A DNA stretch of 64,000 nucleotides from Bauldia sp. (GTDB lineage: Bacteria > Pseudomonadota > Alphaproteobacteria > Rhizobiales > Kaistiaceae), in contig JAHCJZ010000006.1 of NCBI GenBank assembly GCA_026126025.1, forward strand, positions 124,001-188,000, read 5' to 3'. The notes below the pieces were generated by a model, which saw only the letters and a program-made list of their open reading frames with translations, searched no databases and had not been told where the DNA came from. The position numbers and the translations under genes are program-made. Numbering within the stretch: position 1 is the first letter of the stretch; every line of letters starts with the position of its first letter. This document shows positions 16,704 through 23,870 of the stretch, one piece after another.

Positions 16704-17942
16704 CTATGGGTCGAAGTACCTAGCGACGAAAGTCGGGTTAAGGTCACGGTCAAAATAGTGCTTGCGCCTTATCCAAATGAACCCGTCACCCTTAGATATC
16801 ACCGCAACATCGACGGGCCCGCCTACGGTCTCCGCGCCCGGGTTAATCTTCTTATGCATTTGAGCCACGCTCAAGAATGTCTCTGCAACTACGCCAAGTT
16901 CTGACACCGGCAAACTAGCAATGACGCTCTTCACTGGCGCTGAGTAGTGATCTTCGCGGAATTTGCTCATTCCTTGAAGATATCTCATTAGATACGTGCT
17001 CACTAAAGGGTGTGCCGCATTAATATAGTGGTCTTTCCTATCCTGAGACAGCTCCTCAATCTGAGAGATTATTGTCTGAGGTAGACTTGCAATTAGTTCG
17101 AAAGCACCCGTATTGGCTGCTTGGGAAAAACTAGGGCTAATCCCGTCCAAAATCGTATCAATTACTTCTTTGTCCGCAAGCGGCACGATATGACTGGGGG
17201 TCTCGGCAGAGATCGCATAGCTCTTCCGGCGCGCGCGTCTCACTCGCCCCAAAAGGATCAGTTCGGTTCTGTACTCGACAGCTCTTGGATAGAACTCGCG
17301 CTCGCCGAATCCACAAACAACGACTCCGGAATAGCTATTGAGCTTAGCTCCGGTGCGACCTAAAGACTCAGCCACGTAGTTAAAAAGGTCTTCTTCGCGG
17401 CCTGCTCTATAGTCTTCTGGCAGTTGCGCGACTAGGTCACGGATGGGCTTGCTGTGAACTACCTTGAGCTCATCCATCAATGACTGATCGAAGCCATCAA
17501 TGAATGCGCGGGAATGTTGCTGCGTCAAACGTTTAGATAGTCTCTTTCCATATTCCTCTGGAGTGCCGGACCCCAGATTGTTTAGTATTGTAACGGCCGC
17601 TTCTGCTATAGCTGCATCGACGTATGCGTCGTCGAACAAGCCAGGAGTGGACTCTATCCAACGAAACAGGTCGTCACAATATTGGTCCAGTGTATCGTAC
17701 ACTGTCCGACCAAGATGTTTACGATAGCTCTTTACTATCGTTTCCCAAGGCAGGCCCCCGAGTGCGCCGCTTTGGAAAATCACGATGCCAACAGGCGCGT
17801 ACTTAGAAAGCGCAAATAGCTTGTTGGCGCTGTTGTAAACTTTCTGCTTCCGCTCATTCTGGTGTATATGAGCAACGGTCGCGGCGCTGTCGGCAGCGAT
17901 AGCTACACCAAAGCGGTTCAAGACAACGACCTCAGTCGTCAT
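16704..17942 (-). CDS. Stand-alone proteasome-like Ntn-hydrolase (transposon cargo)
   Basis: 412 aa. After removal of the initiator Met the protein begins TTEVVVLNRFGVAIAADSAATV. This matches proteasome beta and HslV N-termini: Thr1 as nucleophile and Asp at exactly position 17, within the A-A/G-D-S-x-x-T motif. A candidate Lys33 equivalent lies in SANKLFAL (Lys40 after a short insertion), followed by a hydrophobic strand and GALGG as in the family. The remaining 350 residues are not recognisable and much longer than a proteasome subunit. Lower GC than flanking DNA. Catalysis and substrate are inference. Confidence 0.7.
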   Translation of the reverse strand: MTTEVVVLNRFGVAIAADSAATVAHIHQNERKQKVYNSANKLFALSKYAPVGIVIFQSGALGGLPWETIVKSYRKHLGRTVYDTLDQYCDDLFRWIESTPGLFDDAYVDAAIAEAAVTILNNLGSGTPEEYGKRLSKRLTQQHSRAFIDGFDQSLMDELKVVHSKPIRDLVAQLPEDYRAGREEDLFNYVAESLGRTGAKLNSYSGVVVCGFGEREFYPRAVEYRTELILLGRVRRARRKSYAISAETPSHIVPLADKEVIDTILDGISPSFSQAANTGAFELIASLPQTIISQIEELSQDRKDHYINAAHPLVSTYLMRYLQGMSKFREDHYSAPVKSVIASLPVSELGVVAETFLSVAQMHKKINPGAETVGGPVDVAVISKGDGFIWIRRKHYFDRDLNPTFVARYFDP

Positions 17943-18183
17943 TTTTGCTCCACCGAGCTTCTGCCGCTCGGCGGGCGATATCTTGGCGCTGTTGAGGTGA
18001 GAGCGATTGTTTGCGAGCCGCCCCCCCGCGCTGCCCCCCGAGTCGACCAAGGGCGACCGCATGAGGGTTCTTGCCGGCGGAAGTATCCACCGGCCTGTCC
18101 TCGACTTCGCCCGTCGCGATATCGACCACCAGCTTTGCGAGCTGTGCCGGATCGCGAGGGCGGCGGAATCGCTGTTCAGCCAC
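17932..18183 (-). CDS. Small basic cargo protein with GGxxGGxAR motif
   Basis: 83 aa from GTG 18183. N-terminal half reads DPAQLAKLVVDIATGEV; the C-terminal half, ALGRLGGQRGGAARKQ then LSPQQRQDIARRAAEARW, is a basic glycine-rich segment plus helix found in many small bacterial proteins of unknown function, sometimes annotated as RNA-binding. Its last codons overlap the proteasome-like gene start by 11 bases, implying translational coupling and a paired function. Higher GC than the gene that follows. The GTG start lacks a clear ribosome site. Confidence 0.68.
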   Translation of the reverse strand: MAEQRFRRPRDPAQLAKLVVDIATGEVEDRPVDTSAGKNPHAVALGRLGGQRGGAARKQSLSPQQRQDIARRAAEARWSKNDD

Positions 18184-18306
18184 GGCGCAAGCATCTCACG
18201 GTTTGAACGCGCGGGGAACGCACTCTGTGCCACACAGGCGCACGATCTTCGCGCACATGGTGCATGTGGTGAGGGAATGTGGCCCATGCTGGGCGGGTCA
18301 AGCCGG

Positions 18307-18331
18307 GGCATTTTCAGACTGACCCACTACC
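18307..18331 (-). repeat. Right terminal inverted repeat
   Basis: 25 bp that, read on the minus strand, start GGTAGTGGGTCAGTCTGAAA, with two mismatches to the left end. Confidence 0.88.
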
Positions 18332-18339
18332 CGGTCACC
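18332..18339. repeat. Target-site duplication, right copy
   Basis: CGGTCACC, identical to 15584-15591. It contains the TGA stop codon (minus strand, 18335-18337) of the adjoining glyoxalase-like gene. Confidence 0.9.
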
Positions 18340-18754
18340 ACACGCCGGTATTGGGCATCGAGGTCCACGGCTCCTCGAGCGGCAGCGGTTCGCCGCGCTG
18401 CAGGAGCTCGACGGAGATGCCGTCGGGCGAGCGGACGAACGCCATGCGGCCGTCGCGCGGCGGCCGGCTGATGGCGACGCCGCCGTCGATGAAGCGCCGG
18501 CAGGCGGCGTAGATGTCGTCGACCTCATAGGCGAGGTGGCCGAAATTGCGCCCGCCGGTGTAGACCTCCGGATCCCAGTTGAAGGTCAACTCGATCTGCG
18601 CGTCCTCGTCGCCGGGCGCGGCGAGGAAGATCAGCGTGAAACGGCCCTTCTCGTTCTCGCGGCGGCGCAGCTCGCGAAGCCCGAGGAGGTCACGGTAGAA
18701 GCGGAGCGACTCTTCGATGTCGGTCACCCGGACCATGGTGTGCAGATATTTCAT
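18335..18754 (-). CDS. Glyoxalase I-like VOC protein (lactoylglutathione lyase family)
   Basis: 139 aa from ATG 18754, preceded by GGAGGAAAG. MKYLHTMVRVTDIEESLRFY opens the first module with a His near the N-terminus. GHLAYEVDDIYAACRRF and FVRSPDGISVELLQRG complete the second with the C-terminal Glu. The four-strand modules and metal-ligand spacing match glyoxalase I, which isomerises the methylglyoxal-glutathione hemithioacetal to lactoylglutathione. The transposon sits exactly at its stop codon but leaves the frame whole. Other VOC lyases remain possible. Confidence 0.83.
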   Translation of the reverse strand: MKYLHTMVRVTDIEESLRFYRDLLGLRELRRRENEKGRFTLIFLAAPGDEDAQIELTFNWDPEVYTGGRNFGHLAYEVDDIYAACRRFIDGGVAISRPPRDGRMAFVRSPDGISVELLQRGEPLPLEEPWTSMPNTGVW

Positions 18755-18949
18755 CGCTCTTTCCTCCGTCGCGTCCGGCAGGTGATGCACGAAGCCCACA
18801 GGCCAGCATTTTGAATTTTGGCGATATTCAGTTTGCTCGTTGAACGTGCTGTTTAGGGGCTGGCCCCCGCAAGGGGCGATGGTAGTCTGATCTTCGATTC
18901 GATGTGCGGCGGCACGCTCAGCGCCGGCGGACAGGGGGCGTAGAGGTAC

Positions 18950-19528
18950 ATGGGGGCCAAGCTCTCGCCGTTGGGGTCGCGCCTGGACGAGCAGGCTGCG
19001 GATGCTCCAGTCGAGGTCATCGAAGTCTCCGGCGTCATCAAGTGGTTCGACGTGGCCAAGGGCTACGGCTTCGTCGCCGCGGACAATGGCGGGCCCGACG
19101 TCCTCCTCCATGTGTCGTGTCTCCGGCGCGATGGTTTCCAGACCGCTTACGAAGGCGCGCGCGTCGTCTGCGAGGCGCTGAACCGGCCGAAGGGCCTTCA
19201 GGCGCTCCGCGTCCTCAGCATGGACGAGAGCACCGCGGCCCATCCGTCGCAGCAGGTTCCGGCGCGCACCCACAACGCCGTGACGCCGACCAGCGGCCTC
19301 GAGCGGGTCGTGGTGAAGTGGTTCAACCGGATCAAGGGCTACGGCTTCGTCACCCGCGGCGAAGGGACCGAGGACATCTTCGTTCACATGGAGACGCTGC
19401 GGCAGTATGGTCTGACCGAGCTTCGCCCCGGTCAGACGGTGCTGGTGCGGTTCGGGCCAGGGCCGAAGGGCCTCATGGCCGCCGAAATCCGGCCGGATGG
19501 CGGGGGCGGACCCCCGATCTCCCACTAG
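18950..19528 (+). CDS. Tandem cold-shock-domain protein
   Basis: 192 aa with two cold-shock domains. The first is at about 27-90 ([19 protein letters not shown] ... DVLLHVS). The second is at about 118-185 ([16 protein letters not shown] ... DIFVHM). Both keep the KGYGFV RNP1 motif, so each should bind single-stranded RNA or DNA; the linker is polar. The double-domain form followed by a DUF192 gene is a conserved alphaproteobacterial pair. Likely role: RNA chaperone or anti-terminator in stress or growth-phase adaptation. Confidence 0.9.
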   Translation: MGAKLSPLGSRLDEQAADAPVEVIEVSGVIKWFDVAKGYGFVAADNGGPDVLLHVSCLRRDGFQTAYEGARVVCEALNRPKGLQALRVLSMDESTAAHPSQQVPARTHNAVTPTSGLERVVVKWFNRIKGYGFVTRGEGTEDIFVHMETLRQYGLTELRPGQTVLVRFGPGPKGLMAAEIRPDGGGGPPISH

Positions 19529-19543
19529 CGGGACTTTGTGAGC

Positions 19544-20071
19544 ATGACGCATTTGCCGGATCAGCCGGCCGCCAAGCCGTGGTTCGGCCGGGCGGTCGTC
19601 GTCGCGTTCGTCGCGGCGCTCGTGGTGTTCGCCGTCGCTGCGTGGCAGCTGGCGCAGCCCGCCGCGCAGGTGGTCGCCGACGAGATCGCGCCCGCGACGG
19701 TCACGGTTCACACCGACAGCGGCGCCTACGTCTTCACCACGGAATGGGTGTTCACCCCCGCCGACCAGGCGCGCGGCCTGATGTTCCGCGAGGAGATGGC
19801 CGAGGACCACGGCATGGTGTTCGACTTCGGCAGGGAGTCGCACCGCTCGTTCTGGATGCAGAACACGCTGATCTCGCTGGACATCATCTTCATCCACGAG
19901 AGCGGAGAAGTGGCGCATATCGCCGAATACACCACCCCGCTGTCGGAGGCTCCGATCCCGAGCACGGTCCCGGTGCGCTACGTGTTCGAGGTGGTCGCCG
20001 GCACCGCCGACCGCATCGGCCTCAAGCCCGGCGACAGGATCGACCTCCACGGCACGGCCGCCGCGGACTAG
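19544..20071 (+). CDS. DUF192 family membrane-anchored protein
   Basis: 175 aa from ATG 19544; a GTG six bases upstream is also possible. One N-terminal membrane helix (AVVVAFVAALVVFAVAAW) then a periplasmic DUF192 domain with its hallmarks GLMFREEMAEDHGMVFDF and FWMQNTLISLDIIFI. Function of the family is not established. Fifteen bases after the cold-shock gene, so probably one operon. Confidence 0.88.
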   Translation: MTHLPDQPAAKPWFGRAVVVAFVAALVVFAVAAWQLAQPAAQVVADEIAPATVTVHTDSGAYVFTTEWVFTPADQARGLMFREEMAEDHGMVFDFGRESHRSFWMQNTLISLDIIFIHESGEVAHIAEYTTPLSEAPIPSTVPVRYVFEVVAGTADRIGLKPGDRIDLHGTAAAD

Positions 20072-20090
20072 GTCGATTCATTGTCGATGG

Positions 20091-20230
20091 TCAACCTCTC
20101 CTCCTTAGCGGGGAGGTCGAACCGGCGCAGCCGGTTCGGGAGGGGGTGCGGCGGTGTCACAACTTCCGACTCAGCACCCCTCCCCGAAACCGCTCCGCGG
20201 TTTCGACCCTCCCGCAAGGGGAGGGTTAAC
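20091..20230. repeat. Dispersed repeat, family B, copy 1
   Basis: Inverted pair of units: TCAACCTCTCC...GGGGAGGTCGAACCGG, GCGCAGCCGGTTCGGGAGGGGGTGC, then CAGCACCCCTCCCCGAAACCG, TCCGCGGTTTCGACCCTCCCGCAAGGGGAGGGTTAA. Shares these blocks with 41347-41550 and 57740-57974. The blocks can form several nested hairpins. Lies between convergent genes. Confidence 0.85.
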
Positions 20231-20279
20231 CGCGTCGGTTGTTCTGCTCGGCGTTGCGATCGCGACGCGGTCCCGTGGC

Positions 20280-20660
20280 TCAGGTCGGCGCGAGCGTGGG
20301 GGCTTTTGCGCTGATCGGGCGGTTGCGTTCGTCGAGGATCACGACCGTCGGCACGTGCGTGGCGGCGGCGGTCTCGTCGAGCTGGACGTAGGAGACCACG
20401 ATCACGCGGTCGCCGGGCACGGCATGGCGGGCGGCGGCGCCGTTGAGGCCGATCGTGCCGGAGCCGGGGGGGGCCGCAATCGCATAGGTCGTCAGCCGGA
20501 CGCCGTTGTTGAGGTTGAAGACGTCGATCTGCTCGTTCGGAAGAATTCCGGCCAGCGCCAGGAGCTCGGAGTCGATCGCCATCGAGCCCTCATAGTCGAG
20601 GTCGCACTGCGTCACCGTCGCGCGGTGAAGCTTGCCCTTGAGCATCGTCAGCAGCCGCAT
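20280..20660 (-). CDS. panD: Aspartate 1-decarboxylase
   Basis: 126 aa. Converts aspartate to beta-alanine for pantothenate and CoA. The self-cleavage site is in [11 protein letters not shown]: Gly-Ser cleavage yields the pyruvoyl group on Ser25. [27 protein letters not shown] follows, as in E. coli PanD, and the N-terminal [17 protein letters not shown] aligns residue by residue with the E. coli start, which fixes the start at 20660 rather than 20699. Aspartate made by the bhc module could be one source of its substrate, though they are far apart. Confidence 0.95.
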   Translation of the reverse strand: MRLLTMLKGKLHRATVTQCDLDYEGSMAIDSELLALAGILPNEQIDVFNLNNGVRLTTYAIAAPPGSGTIGLNGAAARHAVPGDRVIVVSYVQLDETAAATHVPTVVILDERNRPISAKAPTLAPT

Positions 20661-20726
20661 GGACCCGTCCCTTCTGCGCTCGATCGCCGCGCCCGTCATC
20701 CCCCGACTCGCCCGGTCGAACCGAGC

Positions 20727-21644
20727 CTAGTCGGCGGGCTCGACGACCAGGATCGCGAAGTAGGATTCATCCGGCGCCTGGAAGCCATGCATGTCGGCAT
20801 CGACGACGATGAGCGTGTCGCCATCGGCAAAGGCGATGCCGGCATAATTGCCGAAATTGGGGTTGCCGGCGTTGTCCGGATTGGCGGGGTCGTACGTGCG
20901 CTCCGTCTGGCCGTCAAGATAGGTGCGGCCCACCACGATTGCACCCCCCGAAGGGAGCCCCGCGAGGATCGCGCGCATCCGCTCGCCTGTGGTCTTGACG
21001 AGGACACGGCCGTCGGGGCCGTCCTCGATCGTGCAGCGATGACGGCCGACCTCGCGGCCGGCCTCGTCGAGGAAGCCGTACCAGTAGACGGTGCAGCCGC
21101 GGGCGCCGGGTGCGATGGCGCCGAGGTTGCCGGGCGCGCCGCCGGCGAGGTGTGCGAGGGCCGCGCGCGCCGTCCCGTCCCACGGCGCGTCGGCAGCGAA
21201 GGACGCCAGCGTGGCGCTGACCCGCGCCGGGAGGCCGCGGATTGCGGCGTCGTCGTCCGCCGACAGCGCATCGATCGGACACGGGTCGCCGCAAGGCTCG
21301 ATCGCGGCGGTAAGTACCGCACCGGGGGCGCTTGCGCCGCCGGCCATGTCGGCCAGCTCGCCGCCGATCTCCACGGCTTTGGTGACCTTATCGTAGACGC
21401 AGATCGCCATGATGGTGACGTCGGCACCGCGCGCCTTGCCGCGGATGAGGGCGAGCCCGTAGCTCTCCGACCCGAACGGGTCGACGGTCGCCTCCGCGGT
21501 CTCGAACAGCGGCTGCGCGGCGGCGAGGCAGGCCGCCTCGACATCGATGCGGAACTGTTCCCATTCGTCCTCCGCAGCGGCGAAGGCCGCCTGGGGGACG
21601 GAGAGCAAAGTGGCGGCGAGAGCCGCGATAAGAAGACGCTTCAC
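20727..21644 (-). CDS. Secreted protein, unknown
   Basis: 305 aa from a GTG at 21644 placed after GGGGAT; ATG at 21671 is the alternative. A clear signal peptide (KRLLIAALAATLLSVPQAAFA). The N-terminal 90 residues are acidic and helical. Cysteines occur in four places: EAACLA, AICVYD, a close CGDPC pair, and GCTVYW with HRCTIED, consistent with disulfides. The C-terminal third has LPSGGAIVVGRTYLDGQTERTYDPANPDN then ILVVEPAD, beta-rich. I recognise no family. It is downstream of another minus-strand envelope gene and upstream of panD. Confidence 0.65.
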   Translation of the reverse strand: MKRLLIAALAATLLSVPQAAFAAAEDEWEQFRIDVEAACLAAAQPLFETAEATVDPFGSESYGLALIRGKARGADVTIMAICVYDKVTKAVEIGGELADMAGGASAPGAVLTAAIEPCGDPCPIDALSADDDAAIRGLPARVSATLASFAADAPWDGTARAALAHLAGGAPGNLGAIAPGARGCTVYWYGFLDEAGREVGRHRCTIEDGPDGRVLVKTTGERMRAILAGLPSGGAIVVGRTYLDGQTERTYDPANPDNAGNPNFGNYAGIAFADGDTLIVVDADMHGFQAPDESYFAILVVEPAD

Positions 21645-21758
21645 GAGATTATCCCCGCCTCGTTCGGACATATGGGCTCTCCCCGCTCGCCGAGCCCGTG
21701 GTGGCAACGGCTGCACGCCACAGCGGTTCCGTTGCTGGGACCTGTCCGCCGTCGAGCT

Positions 21759-22307
21759 CTACGCCTGCAGCGCCGTGCGGAGCTCATCGATGAGCTTCAG
21801 CGTCAGCCTGCGGAACGGCCGCGGGATGTTGAAGTCGCGCGGCCACCCTTCGATCGTCAGCGTGGACTGACCGTCCCCGGCGGGCTCGATCCGGGCCGCG
21901 ACCCGCGGGAACCTGTACACGCCGCGCTCGGCCTCGGCGACCAGGGCGCGCTGGGCAGCATCCTCCTCGCGAATGCGGTAGTGCCGCCGCGACAGCACGT
22001 CCTTGAGCCTGGCGTAGGCGACATCGGCGGACGCGGGAAGCGAGACGATATCCGGCGGAAGCGCATATCCGCCGATCCCTGCCCGGCGGCGCAGGGCGTG
22101 CCAGCCGTAGGCGGCCAGCCCGCCGGCCGCGACGGCGACGAAGCCGAAGACGATGTAGAGGCTGCGATTGGTGGTGCCGTCGGGTTGGCATGCCCACCTG
22201 AATGCGGAATCGGTGTCGCAGGAGATGGGGCCAAGGACAGCGCCCACCACCAGCGCCACGGCGGCCACCACGGCGACGCCGACAAGAGCGGGATGAATGC
22301 GCAGCAT
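21759..22307 (-). CDS. Two-helix membrane protein, unknown
   Basis: 182 aa. Two membrane helices (residues about 7-28 and 49-69) flank a short loop with two cysteines (ISCDTDSAFRWACQPDG). The cytoplasmic C-terminal 110 residues look like a compact alpha/beta domain (VAYARLKDVLSRRHYRIREED ... TLTIEGWPRDFNIPRPFRRL). No family recognised. ATG at 22307 was chosen as the only start before the first helix. Confidence 0.6.
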   Translation of the reverse strand: MLRIHPALVGVAVVAAVALVVGAVLGPISCDTDSAFRWACQPDGTTNRSLYIVFGFVAVAAGGLAAYGWHALRRRAGIGGYALPPDIVSLPASADVAYARLKDVLSRRHYRIREEDAAQRALVAEAERGVYRFPRVAARIEPAGDGQSTLTIEGWPRDFNIPRPFRRLTLKLIDELRTALQA

Positions 22308-22536
22308 TGGCTTCCCCCAAGCTCGCCGGAGCGCGTTTCAGAAGCAACCGGGCCGCATCGGCGTTCTACTTAATGAGACGCAAGAAGCATTCGCAAGATG
22401 CGGCGGGTTCATTTGGCTGAATATTTCGTTGAACCTTGGCGACGTCGGCGCGGGCGCGTCGCGACGCCGGCCGTGTCGAGCCGGCGCTTGCGTGCGCCGG
22501 CCGAAGCCCGTACCAGAGGCGGGCTTTGCGGCCTGC

Positions 22537-22613
<77 letters not shown>

Positions 22614-22637
22614 TCTTGTTGAGGACGATAAGGACCC

Positions 22638-22943
22638 ATGGTCGCCAGGATCTTTCGCCCCGCCAAGACCGCCATGCAGTCGGGCCGGGCGAAGACCGAC
22701 CGCTGGATGCTGGTCTACGAGCCGGAGATCGCCCCGTCGGTCGAGCCGCTGATGGGCTACACCTCGTCGGCCGACATGCGCCAGCAGGTCAAGCTCGCGT
22801 TCGAATCGCGCGAGGACGCCGTGGCCTATGCCGAGCGCAACGGCATCCCATATGAGGTGATCGCCGATCACGAGCGGGCGACCAGACCGCTCTCCTACGC
22901 CGACAATTTCCGCACCGGCCGCCTCTTTCCCTGGACGCATTGA
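22638..22943 (+). CDS. NADH dehydrogenase (complex I) accessory subunit, NDUFS4-like
   Basis: 101 aa, the alphaproteobacterial form of the 18-kDa accessory subunit (ETC complex I, PF04800-type). Characteristic stretches are ARIFRPAKTAMQSG, DRWMLVYEP, GYTSSADMRQQVKLAF and the C-terminal SYADNFRTGRLFPWTH. It binds the peripheral arm of respiratory complex I. Placement between tRNA genes and away from the nuo operon is usual for this gene in alphaproteobacteria. Confidence 0.93.
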   Translation: MVARIFRPAKTAMQSGRAKTDRWMLVYEPEIAPSVEPLMGYTSSADMRQQVKLAFESREDAVAYAERNGIPYEVIADHERATRPLSYADNFRTGRLFPWTH

Positions 22944-22976
22944 TCGCAACGGCCCGGCAGCGGAAACTTGCCTGCC

Positions 22977-23053
22977 GGCCCCGTAGCTCAGCTGGATAGA
23001 GCAGCAGCCTTCTAAGCTGTTGGTCGCAGGTTCGAGTCCTGCCGGGGTCGCCA
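22977..23053 (+). tRNA. tRNA-Arg (anticodon TCT)
   Basis: GGCCCCGTAGCTCAGCTGGAT start, anticodon loop CTTCTAA gives TCT, T arm GGTTCGAGTCC, acceptor GGCCCCG/CGGGGTC with one G-T pair, encoded CCA at 23051-23053. Confidence 0.96.
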
Positions 23054-23088
23054 TTTTTTCGATGTTTCTGTGAGGGAGGATTCAGAGG

Positions 23089-23517
23089 CTATCCCGTCGC
23101 TTCGGAGCGAAGAACGTGGATGAAGGTCTCTGGCGCCACGATGGCGATATCGGCGTAGTTGCCCAGCGACAGGAGATCCTTGTCGCGTGTCACAATGTGT
23201 TGTGCCGACCCGCCGACGGCACAAGCCAGAACCATGTCGTCGTTCGGATCACGGACGACGCCGGAGACCCGCGGCGGATCAGCCACTATGTCCACGACAC
23301 CAAGCAGGTGGTTGAGATAGCGCGTGATCTCCCGTCAGAATAAGGGCAGCGCCGGCGCCACTTCGTGGTCTGCAACTCGCTCGATCTCGGCCAGGATCGG
23401 ATATGAGATGCAGATCTGGAATATGCCTCTGCGAGCGAATGTGAGTATCTCGTCGGAGAGGCCATGGGGTGCGAAGAAGGCGCTTACGAGGATGGTGCTG
23501 TCGAGCACCACCCTCAT
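23089..23517 (-). pseudogene. PIN-domain toxin gene interrupted by an in-frame TGA
   Basis: From ATG 23517 the frame reads MRVVLDSTILVSAFFAPHG, with the first PIN Asp, then stops at TGA (23335-23337) after 60 codons. The same frame continues REITRYLNHL, GVVRDPNDDMVLACAV and IVTRDKDLLSL, the remaining PIN acidic motifs, to a TAG at 23089. Without the stop the product would be about 142 residues, the normal length. A single-base nonsense change in otherwise preserved sequence suggests recent inactivation. A split or read-through product is less likely. Confidence 0.85.
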
Positions 23518-23801
23518 GGCCGCTTCCTCATCTCCTTGATCTCATCCGCGATCTTCTGCTCGAAGCCCTCCAGGTCGGATGGCAGTTCGCCCTTCGGGCG
23601 GCGGATGATGTCGAAGAGCCCTTCCCAGGCCCGTTCGGCGTCCTCTTGCGTCCTGGCGACGCGCCGAATGAACATGCCGCCCGCGACGACATGCGCTTCG
23701 AGCTGGTCGCCGTCGTGGAGGTCAAGCTCTCGCTTGATCTCATCGGGAACGGTAACCTGACCGTTCTTGAGCTGTGCTGTTGACACCACTAACTCCTTCA
23801 T
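23514..23801 (-). CDS. AbrB/MazE-type antitoxin
   Basis: 95 aa from ATG 23801; two GTG codons after AAGGAG (around codons 4-5) are alternative starts. The swapped-hairpin DNA-binding motif is NGQVTVPDEIKRELDLHDGD, followed by LEAHVVAGGMFIRRV and an acidic C-terminal helix that would bind the toxin (WEGLFDIIRRPKGELP...). It overlaps the toxin start by 4 bases. The antitoxin frame is intact while its toxin is broken. Confidence 0.83.
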   Translation of the reverse strand: MKELVVSTAQLKNGQVTVPDEIKRELDLHDGDQLEAHVVAGGMFIRRVARTQEDAERAWEGLFDIIRRPKGELPSDLEGFEQKIADEIKEMRKRP

Positions 23802-23870
23802 GTGTTTCACTTTTCGCGAAGCGCGCCGGCGCGGCCCGCGCACCAACCTCCACTCAATCAACACTATAGC

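Larger units (their letters stand above)
15592..18331. mobile_element. IS1-like unit transposon with three cargo genes
   Basis: 2,740 bp bounded by terminal inverted repeats. The left end starts GGTAGTGGGTCACTCTGAAA and the right end, read inward, starts GGTAGTGGGTCAGTCTGAAA; 23 of the first 25 positions agree. An identical 8-bp duplication CGGTCACC flanks both ends. Inside are one DDE transposase (15601-16491) and three cargo genes (16535-18183), all on the minus strand. The cargo has visibly lower GC than the chromosome around it. The intact ends and duplication indicate a fairly recent insertion. Confidence 0.9.

Noticed and set aside
18335-20050. Long minus-strand frame extending the glyoxalase-like gene to 571 codons
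   Set aside because: The ATG at 18754 has a ribosome site and matches the family start; the extension is antisense to the cold-shock and DUF192 genes.
20154-22373. 739-codon plus-strand open frame over panD and two envelope genes
   Set aside because: Spans a repeat and three minus-strand genes with better evidence; its composition is that of a shadow frame.
22504-22526. Hairpin AAGCCCG...CGGGCTT as a terminator
   Set aside because: No plus-strand gene ends upstream of it and it lies 11 bases before tRNA-Pro; probably incidental or part of the tRNA leader.
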